From contig NZ_QGNJ01000001.1 in NCBI RefSeq assembly GCF_003336875.1, positions 496,001 through 560,000 of the forward strand: a stretch of 64,000 nucleotides of DNA, given 5' to 3'. The stretch comes from Oleisolibacter albus (GTDB lineage Bacteria > Pseudomonadota > Alphaproteobacteria > Azospirillales > Azospirillaceae). A program made the translations under genes and the position numbers. The notes under the pieces were generated by a model. It was not told the DNA's origin. It made no database searches and saw nothing but the letters and a program-made list of their open reading frames with translations. Shown here one piece after another: positions 34,466-42,927 of this stretch (position 1 is its first letter; each line of letters starts with the position of its first letter).

Positions 34466-35356
34466 TCAACCCGGCCGGGTGGTCCCCTGTTCCCCCGCCG
34501 GGCGCAGGGAGCGGAAATAGCGCAGCAGCTGCTGCAACTCGCGCAGCAGCGCCTCATCCTCGCGCAGCCGGGCCTGCAGCGCCTGATCCCGCCGCACCAG
34601 ATACAGCACATGCTCCTTGGGCGGCAATTGGCGGTAGGACGGTTTCGGCGACAGGGTGCCGTCTTCCTGGATGGTGGAAAGGAAGAACGAGGCCCGCATA
34701 TATTTGGAAAACAGCCGATAGCCGGACTCCGGCGGCTCCCGCGTCACGATGCTGAAGATGTAGTTGGCGCGGAAGAGATAATAATTGTCGTAGATGCGCT
34801 GGAGCGTGTGGAACAGCTCGCTGGCACTGCCGATGCGGCTGACGATCTGCTGATCCTTGTAGCCCAGGGCGAAGTAACTGGCGGCCTCCCGCGCGAACAG
34901 CAGCGGCCGTTCTCGCATGCGCGTGGCCTGCCGGCGGTACTCGACCAAGGCCCGCCCCAGCACCCCGTGCAACGCGCGCCGCTCCTTCTCCAGGGCAGGC
35001 GGCAGGCCCATCATGAACTCGACGGCCGGCAGCAGCTGCAGCGGGTGGGTCACGCTCATCGGCCGGCCCCGCCCCTGTCCCCCCTGGCCCAGCAGCGAGG
35101 ATTGCAGCCCGTCCAGCACCTCCTGCCAGCGCCAGCGCAGCCGGACCGTGGGCGACAGGGTGATCAGCCCCCCGGCATGCAGGGCCAGACGCAGCCGGTC
35201 GCGCCAGCCCGGCGGCGGCACCGGCACCGGGGCCACATCGGTCAGCCGCAGCGGTCGCAGCAGCCTGTCGGCAGACGGCGGCGCCGGGCGCAGCAGCAGG
35301 CTCCGCCCGTACACCACACCGCGCATCCTGTCCTCTGCCGGTTCCGCCATCCCCAT
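34466..35356 (-). CDS. Hypothetical protein of unknown family
   Basis: 296 residues (an internal start at 35326, MRGVVYGR, is equally plausible). Not recognised. Visible: a basic, proline-rich N-terminal third (PLRLTDVAPVPVPPPGW), a central helical part with EKERRALHGVLGRALVEYRR and AREAASYFALGYKDQQIVSR, an aromatic-rich RIYDNYYLFRANYIFSIV segment and a C-terminal coiled coil (RLREDEALLRELQQLLRY). There is no signal peptide or clear membrane helix. Isolated, between a lipoprotein gene and the EF-hand gene. The codon and amino-acid pattern is that of a real gene. Confidence 0.65.
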   Translation of the reverse strand: MGMAEPAEDRMRGVVYGRSLLLRPAPPSADRLLRPLRLTDVAPVPVPPPGWRDRLRLALHAGGLITLSPTVRLRWRWQEVLDGLQSSLLGQGGQGRGRPMSVTHPLQLLPAVEFMMGLPPALEKERRALHGVLGRALVEYRRQATRMRERPLLFAREAASYFALGYKDQQIVSRIGSASELFHTLQRIYDNYYLFRANYIFSIVTREPPESGYRLFSKYMRASFFLSTIQEDGTLSPKPSYRQLPPKEHVLYLVRRDQALQARLREDEALLRELQQLLRYFRSLRPAGEQGTTRPG

Positions 35357-35488
35357 CCAATCCGGCCACGTTGACCCCGGCCCGCCGGGGCCGGTGCCGC
35401 TGCATCATTTTGCCGCTATCAGGACGATAGGGGCAGGGGTGCAATTTTTGAAAGTACATCTTTTTTCCATGCAATCGCCGCGAGCCGA

Positions 35489-35516
35489 CCGCCGGGACCG
35501 CCGGGACCGCCGGGCG
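35489..35516. repeat. 9-base tandem repeat
   Basis: About three copies of GACCGCCGG in the 251-base gap 35357-35607. This gap also has an AT-richer part near 35440-35470 that may hold a promoter for the EF-hand gene or the divergent unknown gene. No gene is seen in it. Confidence 0.6.
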
Positions 35517-35607
35517 ACGGCGCAGGGTTTTCCCGCGACCGGCGTACCAGAGACGACGGGCACATGGCCCGCATGACGCCCCCACGATGAAACGAAGGAG
35601 TCCTTCG

Positions 35608-36042
35608 ATGATGGTCCGCCCCCTGATCCTGGCCGCCCTCTCCACCCTTGTCCTGGCCTCGGCAGCGCATGCCCAGGCCGAAGGCCCTCGCCGGCAAGGC
35701 CCCGGTGCCCAGGCCATGTGGGAAAAGATGGACACCAACAAGGACGGTGTCGTCGACGAGGCCGAGTTCAAGGCGGCCCGCGCCGAGATGTTCAAGCGCA
35801 TGGACAAGGATGGCGACGGCAAGATCTCCAAGGCCGACTTCCCCGCCGCCATGGACCAGGCCCGGACCCAACGCCACGCGGAAATGCAGAACCGCATGTT
35901 CGACCAGCTGGATACCAACAAGGACGGATTCGTGACCGCCGACGAGTTCGCCGCTGGCGCCGGCAAGGGTTTCGAGCGGTTTGACCGCAACGACGACGGC
36001 AAGCTGACGCCGGAAGACCGGCCCCAGGGCAAACGCAACTGA
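35608..36042 (+). CDS. Exported EF-hand calcium-binding protein
   Basis: 144 residues. Signal peptide (MMVRPLILAALSTLVLASAAHAQA). Four EF-hand loops: DTNKDGVVDEAE, DKDGDGKISKAD, DTNKDGFVTADE and DRNDDGKLTPED, all with the canonical acidic positions; the second and fourth end in D rather than E at position 12. Likely a periplasmic calcium sensor or buffer. ATG 35608 has AAGGAG 8 bases upstream. It is followed by a strong hairpin and then an ECF sigma/anti-sigma/metal-sensor-like set, as in other alphaproteobacterial loci, so it may belong to that stress response. Confidence 0.88.
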   Translation: MMVRPLILAALSTLVLASAAHAQAEGPRRQGPGAQAMWEKMDTNKDGVVDEAEFKAARAEMFKRMDKDGDGKISKADFPAAMDQARTQRHAEMQNRMFDQLDTNKDGFVTADEFAAGAGKGFERFDRNDDGKLTPEDRPQGKRN

Positions 36043-36091
36043 TCCGCGGGTGAACGGCGATGACGGCGCAGGCACTGGCCACTAGGATGGA

Positions 36092-36115
36092 GGGGACCCG
36101 GCCTGCCGGGTCCCC
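36092..36115 (+). terminator. GC hairpin between EF-hand and sigma-factor genes
   Basis: GGGGACCCGGC paired with GCCGGGTCCCC, 11 complementary bases per arm around only CT, about 50 bases after the EF-hand stop. There is no T run after it. It separates the EF-hand gene from the sigma gene and argues that the sigma coding region starts downstream of it. Confidence 0.5.
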
Positions 36116-36134
36116 CACCTCTGGAGGAGTGCGG

Positions 36135-36758
36135 TTGACCGGGTCCGCGGATACAGGATCGGACGCCAGCCGGAGCGAACCCGGTGACGAGGCGCTGGTC
36201 GTCCGCGTGGCGGCCGGCGACCGCCGCGCCTATGCGCTGCTGGTCGACCGCCATCTCGACCGCACCGTCACCATCGCCCGGCGGGTTCTGGGCAGCCAGG
36301 CCGAAGCGGAGGATGTGGCACAGGAGGCGTTCCTGCGCCTGTGGCAGAATGCCGGCCGCTTCCGGCCGGACAGCGGCGCCCGCTTCACCACCTGGTTCTA
36401 CCGGGTCACCATGAATCTCTGCCTCGATCATCAGCGCCGGCCCAAGGGCAGGGCGCTGGACGATGCCGGAGACCCGCAGGACCCGGCCCCGGACGCCGAA
36501 ACCAATCTGGTGCGGAACCGGACGGCGGCGGCCGTGGCGGCCGCGATCCAGGAACTGCCGGAGCGGCAGCGGGCGGCGATCACGCTGACCTATGACGCCG
36601 GCCTCAGCAATGCCGAGGCGGCACGGACGCTGGATGTCAGCGTCAAGGCATTCGAAACGGTTCTGGTGCGCGCCCGGCGCGCGTTGCGGACCCGTCTGGC
36701 CGGTTGGGGCGCCGCCGGCGGGACCGACGAAGAGAGCAAAAGGAAGGAAGGGGCATGA
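36135..36758 (+). CDS. ECF-family RNA polymerase sigma factor
   Basis: About 207 residues. Region 2: GDRRAYALLVDRHLDRTVTIARR and EAEDVAQEAFLRLWQNAGRF, GARFTTWFYRVTMNLCLDHQRR; region 4: IQELPERQRAAITLTYDAGLSN and AEAARTLDVSVKAFETVLVR. I place the start at TTG 36135 because GGAGGAG lies just upstream and a hairpin sits between it and the ATG at 36060; both starts are in frame. It overlaps the next gene by ATGA, and that gene encodes a small membrane protein, the usual layout for a sigma/anti-sigma pair. Confidence 0.88.
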   Translation: MTGSADTGSDASRSEPGDEALVVRVAAGDRRAYALLVDRHLDRTVTIARRVLGSQAEAEDVAQEAFLRLWQNAGRFRPDSGARFTTWFYRVTMNLCLDHQRRPKGRALDDAGDPQDPAPDAETNLVRNRTAAAVAAAIQELPERQRAAITLTYDAGLSNAEAARTLDVSVKAFETVLVRARRALRTRLAGWGAAGGTDEESKRKEGA

Positions 36759-37228
36759 TGACACCGTCGCGCTTCGAAGACCTGCTGGACCGGCACGGAC
36801 CGGACCTGGCGCAGTGGCCGGCCGGTGAACGCGCCGCCGCGGACGCCCTGTTGCGCCGCGCCCCGGAGATGGCCGCCCTGCTGGAGGCGGATCGGCAGCT
36901 GCGGACGGTCCTGGCCGACGGGCTGCCCGGTGCAACAGCCGGCAGCGGCCTGCGCGCCGCCATCCTGTCCATCCCCCTGGCCCATCCGCGGACCCTGCCC
37001 CGGCGCTTCGGACTGCGGGCCTGGCTGGCCGGGTTGCTGCGGCCGCTGTCCGCCGGCATGGCCACCGCCTGTGCCGCCGGCGCCCTGGGCTTCGTCCTGG
37101 GCTATGGCCAGCTCATCACCCTGCCCGGCCTGACCGGAACCGACACCGCCAGCAGCGAAGCCAGCGCCAGCGATGGCGAGCTGGTCGCCAGCCTGGCCTT
37201 CTATTCCCCGTTGGAGACCCTGCCATGA
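36755..37228 (+). CDS. Probable anti-sigma factor (small membrane protein)
   Basis: 157 residues. Cytoplasmic N-terminal part FEDLLDRHGPDLAQWPAGER with a helical DALLRRAPEMAALLEADRQL, then one membrane helix (about residues 108-130, GMATACAAGALGFVLGYGQL) and a short outer part. No zinc-binding HxxxCxxC is visible. The start overlaps the sigma stop (ATGA) and a strong ribosome-binding site AGGAAGG precedes it. The role as anti-sigma is inferred from coupling and topology. Confidence 0.75.
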   Translation: MMTPSRFEDLLDRHGPDLAQWPAGERAAADALLRRAPEMAALLEADRQLRTVLADGLPGATAGSGLRAAILSIPLAHPRTLPRRFGLRAWLAGLLRPLSAGMATACAAGALGFVLGYGQLITLPGLTGTDTASSEASASDGELVASLAFYSPLETLP

Positions 37229-37722
37229 GGCGGCAGACCCTGATCCTGACCATCCTGCTGGTGCTGTCCGTTTCGGCCAATCTGGCCGTGGCCGGCATCG
37301 TGCTGGGCCATCGTCTGCATGGCGGACCGTTCGGCAAGGAAGGCCACCGGCCGCCCTATCCGGAACTGGCCATGGGCCATGTGCCGTCCGAGCTGCGCAA
37401 GGCCCTGTGGAGCCATATCCGCAATCCCGAGGATCCGGCGGTGGCACGAGGGGAGGCATTGCGCGACACCGTGCGCCAGGCCATGGCCGAGGCCGCCCGC
37501 ACCCTGCGGGCCCGCCCCTTCGACGCCGACGCCGCCACCGCGGCGCTGGCCCGGCTGCGTCAGACCACCCAGTACGCCCAGGAGCGGGTACATGGCGCCA
37601 TCGTGCAGACCCTGGACGAGGCCCAGAGCAAGGGGACGCTGCCGCCGCCGCCCGATCCTGGTGACGAACCGCCGGGCCGGCGCGACGGCGGTCCTGAAGC
37701 GCCCGGCCGCGGCGAGCGCTGA
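37225..37722 (+). CDS. Periplasmic heavy-metal sensor / CpxP-like protein
   Basis: 165 residues. N-terminal anchor or signal (TLILTILLVLSVSANLAVAG), a His/Gly-rich segment (GHRLHGGPFGKEGHRPPY), then a helical region with ELRKALWSHIRNPEDPAVAR and ARPFDADAATAALARLRQTT, the pattern of the heavy-metal-resistance (CnrX/ZraP/CpxP-like) family. Proline-rich C-terminus. It overlaps the anti-sigma stop codon by four bases, so all three genes are coupled. It probably senses metal or envelope stress and feeds into the anti-sigma factor (inference). Confidence 0.78.
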   Translation: MRRQTLILTILLVLSVSANLAVAGIVLGHRLHGGPFGKEGHRPPYPELAMGHVPSELRKALWSHIRNPEDPAVARGEALRDTVRQAMAEAARTLRARPFDADAATAALARLRQTTQYAQERVHGAIVQTLDEAQSKGTLPPPPDPGDEPPGRRDGGPEAPGRGER

Positions 37723-37742
37723 CGGGGAAAGCACCGGCTGCC

Positions 37743-37802
37743 GTCGGCGCCCCCGTCGGCGCCCCCGTTGGCGCCCCCGTTGGTGCCCCCCCGTCGGCGC
37801 CC
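37743..37802. repeat. 12-base tandem repeat
   Basis: Five units of GT[CT]GG[CT]GCCCCC with small changes, between the metal-sensor-like gene and the DUF892 gene. Non-coding in the accepted annotation. Low complexity and likely length-variable. Confidence 0.75.
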
Positions 37803-37838
37803 ATTGTCACGGTGCTCGTGACAAGGTGCCTGTGAAAA

Positions 37839-37860
37839 GGGCCGCCCGGTCGGGCGGCCC
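37839..37860. terminator. Bidirectional GC hairpin
   Basis: GGGCCGCCCG (37839-37848) with CGGGCGGCCC (37851-37860); AAAA precedes and TT follows. It lies between the convergent metal-sensor-like gene and DUF892 gene and probably ends both transcripts. Confidence 0.6.
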
Positions 37861-37904
37861 TTGCGGCCTGGGGCATTGCGTGCCGGAAGGCCGGCCGGAC
37901 CGGC

Positions 37905-38405
37905 TCAGGCCGCGGCCTGCATGGCCTTCCGGTTGACGTCGCCGGTGGCGATCTTGTTCAGCAGCTCGTCCGTCCGCTTCTCCTCCGCCAGCGTCTCATC
38001 CAGCAGCTTGGCCACGTCGGTCAGGCCGCAGGCCTCGGCATAGGCGTGGACGGTGCCATAGGCGGCGATCTCGTAATGCTCCATCTTCTGGGCATGGGCC
38101 AGGATGGCGGCATCCTGCAGCTCGGCCGGCAGCCCTTCATCCATCAGGCTGGTCACCTCCTCGATCAGCCCTTCCATGGCGTCGCAGTGCTTGGCCCGGG
38201 GGCGCTGCTCCAGATGCTCGAAGCACTGCTTGAGGCGTTCGATCTGGCCTTCGGTCTCCTCGCGGTGCTTCTGGAACGCCTGCTTCAGCTGGTCGTTCTG
38301 CACCGCCTTCTGCAGCTTGGGATAGACCTTCAGCGCCTGCTTCTCCGCGTCGTAGATGTCGCGCAGTTCTTCGACCAGCAGGTCCTTCATGGACTTCGCA
38401 GCCAT
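37905..38405 (-). CDS. DUF892 / YciF-type ferritin-like protein
   Basis: 166 residues, all-helical. Features: MKDLLVEELRDIYDAEKQAL, FQKHREETEGQIERLKQCFE, and AQKMEHYEIAAYGTVHAYAE with a C-terminal DETLAEEKRTDELLNKIA. The spaced Glu/His (E-x-n-H-x-n-E-x2-H) resembles ferritin-like di-iron sites. The family is linked to stress responses. AGAGGA lies upstream of ATG 38405. Convergent with the sigma-factor operon; it may be a target of it, but no shared promoter motif was identified. Confidence 0.87.
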   Translation of the reverse strand: MAAKSMKDLLVEELRDIYDAEKQALKVYPKLQKAVQNDQLKQAFQKHREETEGQIERLKQCFEHLEQRPRAKHCDAMEGLIEEVTSLMDEGLPAELQDAAILAHAQKMEHYEIAAYGTVHAYAEACGLTDVAKLLDETLAEEKRTDELLNKIATGDVNRKAMQAAA

Positions 38406-38629
38406 CGGCAATTCCTCTGTCTTCGGTAGGGACCGGGGGAGTTGGTCTGGCTCTATGGCGGCCCCGGCGGTTCCGCGCCCTGACAACAGGGCGGGACGGG
38501 CCGGTGTTGCACCCCCTACCTTTTTCGCTGTGCGGACGGTTACAGTGGGCCGGCGCGGCTGTCCTCATCCTGGCGGTGTCGCCGCCCCCGCCCTGCCCGC
38601 AATGCCGGAAAAGCATCCAGGTCCAGACC

Positions 38630-39769
38630 ATGAGCCACCCCCCTGTCGTCACGCCGCCTGCCGCCGCCGAGGTTTCCCGCTGGACGGACGCCTATTTCCA
38701 GCGCACCCGCGCCATCGTCGAGCGCTTCGGTGATGCCCGGGTCACCTATGCCGTGTTCATGCGCCGCCCGGTGATCTTCGCCCCGAAACTGGCCCTGGAC
38801 TGGCTGCGCGCCGTGGCCGCCGAGCGTGGTTTCACCCCGGAGATCCAGCAGAATTACGAGGAGGGCAAATGGGTCGGCGCCGGCGAGCCCATGCTGTGGA
38901 TCACCGGTCCCTTCACCCGGCTGGTGGAACTGGAAACCCTGTTCCTGATGAAGCTGGGTCCGGCCTGCGTCGCCGCCTACAACGCCTACATGATGTGCGC
39001 CGGCCTGCCCCGCACCGCCTTCCTGGCCATGGATGCCCGGCACTGCGCCGGGACCGAGATGGCGGAGATCATGGCCTATGCCGCGTCGGTCGGCTCGGCC
39101 CGGGCTCAGCGCAAGGACGGGGCCATGGGCTTCGTCGGCAATGCCACCGACGCCACGGCCCATTATTTCGGGAAGGACCAGGGGCTGGGCACCATGCCGC
39201 ATGCCCTGATCGGCTATGCCGGCTCCACCGTGCGGGCGGCGGAGCTGTACCGGGAAACCTTCCCGGACGAGCCGATGACGGTGCTGGTGGATTATTTCGG
39301 CCGCGAGGTCAGCGACAGCCTGGCGGTCTGCCGGCGCTTCCCCGACATGGCGGCGGCCGGCACCCTGTCATTGCGCCTGGACACGCCGGGCGGCCGCTTC
39401 GTCGAGGGGCTGGACCCGCCGCAGAGCTATGCCGTCCTGGACCGGCGGGCGCCGGCCTCCATCCGCGGCTACCGCGACGAATCGGAGCTGCGCCATCTCA
39501 TCGGGGCCGGCGTCTCCGCCGCCGCCATCCACTGGCTGCGGGAGAAGCTGGACGAGGCCGGCTTCCCCAGGGTCAGGATCGTGGCCAGCAGCGGGTTCAA
39601 TCCGGAGAAGTGCCGGGTCATGGCCGACGCCCTGGCCCCCATCGACGTGGTCGGGACCGGCAGCTACCTGCCGGACCGCTGGTCGGAGACCTATGCCACC
39701 GCCGACATCGTGGAGTATGACGGCGTCCCGCGGGTCAAGGTCGGGCGTGAGTTCCTGCTGCGGCGCTGA
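38630..39769 (+). CDS. pncB: Nicotinate phosphoribosyltransferase
   Basis: 379 residues. N-terminal WTDAYFQRTRAIVERFGDAR, central MDARHCAGTEMAEIMAYAAS, FVGNATDATAHYFGKDQGLG and GTMPHALIGYAGSTVRAAEL, and C-terminal IVASSGFNPEKCRVMADALA with VGTGSYLPDRW (phosphate-binding loop). It makes nicotinate mononucleotide from nicotinate and PRPP in NAD salvage. ATG 38630 chosen; the longer frame to 38504 lacks family match. NadE, which completes NAD synthesis, is encoded 3.4 kb downstream on the same strand. Of the two nicotinate PRTase types this is the shorter one related to quinolinate PRTase. Confidence 0.87.
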   Translation: MSHPPVVTPPAAAEVSRWTDAYFQRTRAIVERFGDARVTYAVFMRRPVIFAPKLALDWLRAVAAERGFTPEIQQNYEEGKWVGAGEPMLWITGPFTRLVELETLFLMKLGPACVAAYNAYMMCAGLPRTAFLAMDARHCAGTEMAEIMAYAASVGSARAQRKDGAMGFVGNATDATAHYFGKDQGLGTMPHALIGYAGSTVRAAELYRETFPDEPMTVLVDYFGREVSDSLAVCRRFPDMAAAGTLSLRLDTPGGRFVEGLDPPQSYAVLDRRAPASIRGYRDESELRHLIGAGVSAAAIHWLREKLDEAGFPRVRIVASSGFNPEKCRVMADALAPIDVVGTGSYLPDRWSETYATADIVEYDGVPRVKVGREFLLRR

Positions 39770-39837
39770 CGTCCACAGGACCCGGCCGGCCAGCTGCCCC
39801 CGCGCCGGCTGGCCGGCCGGTCCGCCGAACGGAGTCC

Positions 39838-40392
39838 TCAGCGGATTCCGGCGGGCTTGTCCAGCAGGTTCTCTTCCTGCGGCTTCTTGATCTGCAGCAG
39901 CTCCACCGTGAACAGCAGGGTGGCGCCGGGAGCGATCTCATCGCCGGCGCCCTTGTTGCCATAGCCCAGTTCCGACGGGACGGCGAATTCCCAGACCTCG
40001 CCCACCCGCATCATCGGAATGCCTTCGCGCCAGCCGGGGATCAGCTTGTTGATGGCGAAGGTCGCCGGCTGTCCGTGGCTGTAGCTGCTGTCGAACTCGC
40101 GGCCATCGATCAGGGTGCCGCGGTAATGGGCCACCACGGTGTCGGTGGGCAGGGGACGCGGCGCATTGCCCGTCACCCGCTTGACCACATGGTATTGCAG
40201 CCCGCTCGCCGTCACCATCCAGCCCGGCTTCTTGGCGTTCTCCACCAGATACTGCTTCTGCGGGCTGGGCGGCGGCAGCGTGGTGGCGGCGGGCGGCTGC
40301 TGCGCCGTGGCGCTGCCGGCGGCGAGAACGGCCAGACCGGCCACCAGGCCCGTGACCAGGGACTTGTGCAGGAAGGCGGGGCGCAGGGGCAT
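39838..40392 (-). CDS. Exported FKBP-type peptidyl-prolyl isomerase
   Basis: 184 residues. Signal peptide (LVTGLVAGLAVLAAGSATA, cleavage near AQQ). FKBP domain residues 70-175: VVAHYRGTLIDGREFDSS, FAINKLIPGWREGIPMMRVG, ELGYGNKGAGDEIAPGATL and LLFTVELLQIKK. It assists folding in the periplasm. GGAG lies 7 bases before ATG 40392. The spacing PNN-like 'WMVTASGLQYHVVK' start of the domain is normal for Mip/FkpA-type proteins but lacks their long dimerisation helix. Confidence 0.9.
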   Translation of the reverse strand: MPLRPAFLHKSLVTGLVAGLAVLAAGSATAQQPPAATTLPPPSPQKQYLVENAKKPGWMVTASGLQYHVVKRVTGNAPRPLPTDTVVAHYRGTLIDGREFDSSYSHGQPATFAINKLIPGWREGIPMMRVGEVWEFAVPSELGYGNKGAGDEIAPGATLLFTVELLQIKKPQEENLLDKPAGIR

Positions 40393-40511
40393 GAAGATCT
40401 CCGCGAGGTAAGGACATCGGGCGGCATCGCCGGGCCGCCCGCCCCTTTCGCGTAGCATTGCCGCGCGCCGGGGTCGAGAGGGATCGGCCCGCCGGTCAGC
40501 GGGAAACGCGG

Positions 40512-41198
40512 TCAGCGGGGCGCACGGCCGGCCGGAGCCGGCATCGCGTCGCCGGGAGCGGCCATGGGCGTGCCGGGGGCCGGCGGGCGATCGGGCAGCG
40601 TGTCCAGCGTCATCATCCGCACATCGGCCGGCAGATCGAACAGGGCGGCATCCTGCGGCCCCCGGCTGACGCCGGTCAGGTCCATATGGACCTGGACACC
40701 CTCGCCGCCGTCGGTGGCGGTGCCGTCGACACGGAGATAGATGCCATCGGCCGTGGCCCAGACGGTGCCGGTGAAACCGCCGCCGCCGGCAAAGACATCC
40801 TGGACCTTGTACTTCGTGGCCTGCAGGCCGCCGATGGTCTCCTTGCCCTGCGCCTCGCCGTCCAGCGTCGCCAGCAGCGCCGTATCCAGCCCCACCTCGG
40901 GGTCGAGCGGCGAGATCTCCATGGCGATGCGGGCCTGCGGCTGCATGACATAGGCCTTGTTCCGGTCCGGCCGCAGGATCAGCACATTGGCCAGACCGTC
41001 CACCGTGGCCTCGCGCCGTTCCCGCCCGCGGGAATGGAACAGCCGGGACTCGGTGGTGACGCCGTTGGCGGTCAGGCTCTGCCGGGCGCTGTAGTCCGCC
41101 TGCGGGGCTGGCAATTTGGCGGCCAGGGCCGGCGCTGCCGCCAGCAGCAGAATCAGACCGGCGGCGGCCGGGCGGAACGGACGGGGGAACGGCATCAT
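40512..41198 (-). CDS. Exported DUF4412-like protein
   Basis: 228 residues. Signal peptide (FRPAAAGLILLLAAAPALAA). The mature protein is beta-rich: ADYSARQSLTANGVTTESRL, then RDKAYVM-like RPDRNKAYVMQPQARIAMEI, GLQATKYKVQDVF and FDLPADVRMMTLDTLP. This pattern resembles DUF4412 / LolA-fold lipid-binding proteins, in which a lipid or apolar ligand binds a half-barrel. Start ATG 41198 (a second ATG follows directly). Proline/alanine-rich tail. Function unknown. Confidence 0.7.
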   Translation of the reverse strand: MMPFPRPFRPAAAGLILLLAAAPALAAKLPAPQADYSARQSLTANGVTTESRLFHSRGRERREATVDGLANVLILRPDRNKAYVMQPQARIAMEISPLDPEVGLDTALLATLDGEAQGKETIGGLQATKYKVQDVFAGGGGFTGTVWATADGIYLRVDGTATDGGEGVQVHMDLTGVSRGPQDAALFDLPADVRMMTLDTLPDRPPAPGTPMAAPGDAMPAPAGRAPR

Positions 41199-41271
41199 CG
41201 GGAAACCACCAGCACGGCTTGGAATGGCGGCGACCCTACGCCCGGCCCGCAGCCCCGGCAAGGCCCGCCGG

Positions 41272-42927
41272 TCACGGCTCCGGCGGCGGGCCGACCGGCT
41301 CGCCGGACGCATCGACCGGCGCCAGATCGGCCACGGCCGGTCCCGCCAGCACCGCGCCATCCGGTGCGAAGCGGCTGCCATGGCAGGGGCAGTCCCAGCT
41401 GTTCTCCAGCCCGTTCCAATGCACGGTGCAGCCGAGATGGGTGCATTTGGCCGAGACGCGGGTCAGGCTGCCATCCTCCGCGCGGAAGACGGCCACGGGC
41501 TGCCCCCCGATCCGCAGCACCCCGCCGCCGCCCGGCGCGATGGCGGCTTCGCTGGTGATGTCTGTCCCGCCCTCGTGGCGGTAGCCGCCGAAGGCGTATT
41601 CCCGGGCCACGTCCAGGTTTTCCTTCAGGTATTCGCGCAGGTTCCGGGCCGGCTTGCGCGAGGGCTCGTACAGGCCGGCCCAGGCGTTGGCGCGCCCCTG
41701 CAACAGATCGGTCAGCACCATGCCGGCAATGGTGCCATGGGTCATTCCCATGCCGCTGTCGCCGGTGGCGATCAGGATGTTGGCGGTGTTGGCCGGATCG
41801 CGGCCGATGAAGGCCAGCCCGTCGAACGGCTCCATCACCTGGCCGGACCAGCGGCAGACCGTCTCGGCCGCCATGGGGAAATGGCGCCTGGCCCAGTCCT
41901 CCAGCCGCAGAAAGCGCTGGTCGTGGTCCTGGGCCTCCCCGGTCTTGTGATCCTCGCCGCCGATGATGAGGATATCGTCCCCCTGTTCATCGGCCGCCGC
42001 CTGCAGGCGTACATAGTGATAGTCGTCGCGCGTGTCCCACCACAGCGCCGGTTCGAGGCTGCCGCGCGGCACCCGCAGCGCCACCACATAGGTGCGGTAG
42101 GGGGCCTGCTTGGTGTGGATGGCGACCGTGTCGATGACGGGGCTGTTGGTGGCGACGACACAGGCGGCCGCCTTCAGGCTGTGTCCATCGGCCAGATGGA
42201 TGATGGCCTCCTCCCCGCCCTCCACCGATGTCACGCGCTGGCCGGCCACCACCTGACCGCCAAGGGCGCGGATGGCCCGGACCAGCCCGGCGGCATATTT
42301 CATCGGATCGAACTGCCCCTGGCGCGGGAAGCGCAGGGCCGGACCGGCATAATTGGCCGGAAGGCGGAAATCCTCCACCAGATCCACATCGGTCAGCCCG
42401 GCCCGGTGGGCCGCGGCCAGTTCCTCCTCCAGCAGATGCCGGTCGTCGCCCGGCGCCAGGAACAGCCAGCCGTCGAGCCGGCGATAGTCGCAGGCGATGT
42501 CCTCCTGCGCGGCGATGCGGCCGATCATCTCGATGGCGGCGGTATGGCTCTCCGCCGCCAGCCGCGCCCCCTCCTCGCCCACCTGGGTCTCCAGGAAGCT
42601 GTAGCGGTCGTCGATGGCGTTGGACAGATGGGCCGTCGTGCGGGCCGTCTCGCCGCCGGCGGGGTCCCTGGCATCCAGCACCAGCACCGCCCGCCCCTCC
42701 CGCGCCAGCAGATAGGCCGTGGTCAGCCCGGCGATGCCGGCGCCGACCACCACGACATCGGCCGGCCTGTCGCGGTCGACCAGACTGTAAGGGGCAAAGG
42801 CCAGCCCCTTGTCCATGTCCAGGTCCGACGGATGCGCCGGTTCACCCGGATGCGGCGCGACACGTGTGGCCTCTGGCCGGGGTGCCGTGTCCATCCACAG
42901 GGATCTGCTGCTGCCGGTGCCGCGCAT
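41272..42927 (-). CDS. FAD-dependent oxidoreductase with C-terminal Rieske domain
   Basis: 551 residues. N-terminal FAD motif VVVVGAGIAGLTTAYLLARE (about residue 58) with the DAO-type fold, e.g. FIGRDPANTANILIATGDSG and MGMTHGTIAGMVL. C-terminal Rieske [2Fe-2S] domain with CTHLGCTVHW and CPCHGSRF (residues about 490-525). Such fusions occur in bacteria and are thought to act on amino or amine-containing substrates, with the Rieske centre relaying electrons; the substrate is unknown. The first 40 residues are extra and disordered. Convergent with the DUF4412-like gene's upstream side and divergent from nadE. Confidence 0.9.
   Translation of the reverse strand: MRGTGSSRSLWMDTAPRPEATRVAPHPGEPAHPSDLDMDKGLAFAPYSLVDRDRPADVVVVGAGIAGLTTAYLLAREGRAVLVLDARDPAGGETARTTAHLSNAIDDRYSFLETQVGEEGARLAAESHTAAIEMIGRIAAQEDIACDYRRLDGWLFLAPGDDRHLLEEELAAAHRAGLTDVDLVEDFRLPANYAGPALRFPRQGQFDPMKYAAGLVRAIRALGGQVVAGQRVTSVEGGEEAIIHLADGHSLKAAACVVATNSPVIDTVAIHTKQAPYRTYVVALRVPRGSLEPALWWDTRDDYHYVRLQAAADEQGDDILIIGGEDHKTGEAQDHDQRFLRLEDWARRHFPMAAETVCRWSGQVMEPFDGLAFIGRDPANTANILIATGDSGMGMTHGTIAGMVLTDLLQGRANAWAGLYEPSRKPARNLREYLKENLDVAREYAFGGYRHEGGTDITSEAAIAPGGGGVLRIGGQPVAVFRAEDGSLTRVSAKCTHLGCTVHWNGLENSWDCPCHGSRFAPDGAVLAGPAVADLAPVDASGEPVGPPPEP

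Noticed and set aside
37743-37802. Possible CRISPR array
   Set aside because: Units are contiguous 12-mers without unique spacers and no cas genes are present.
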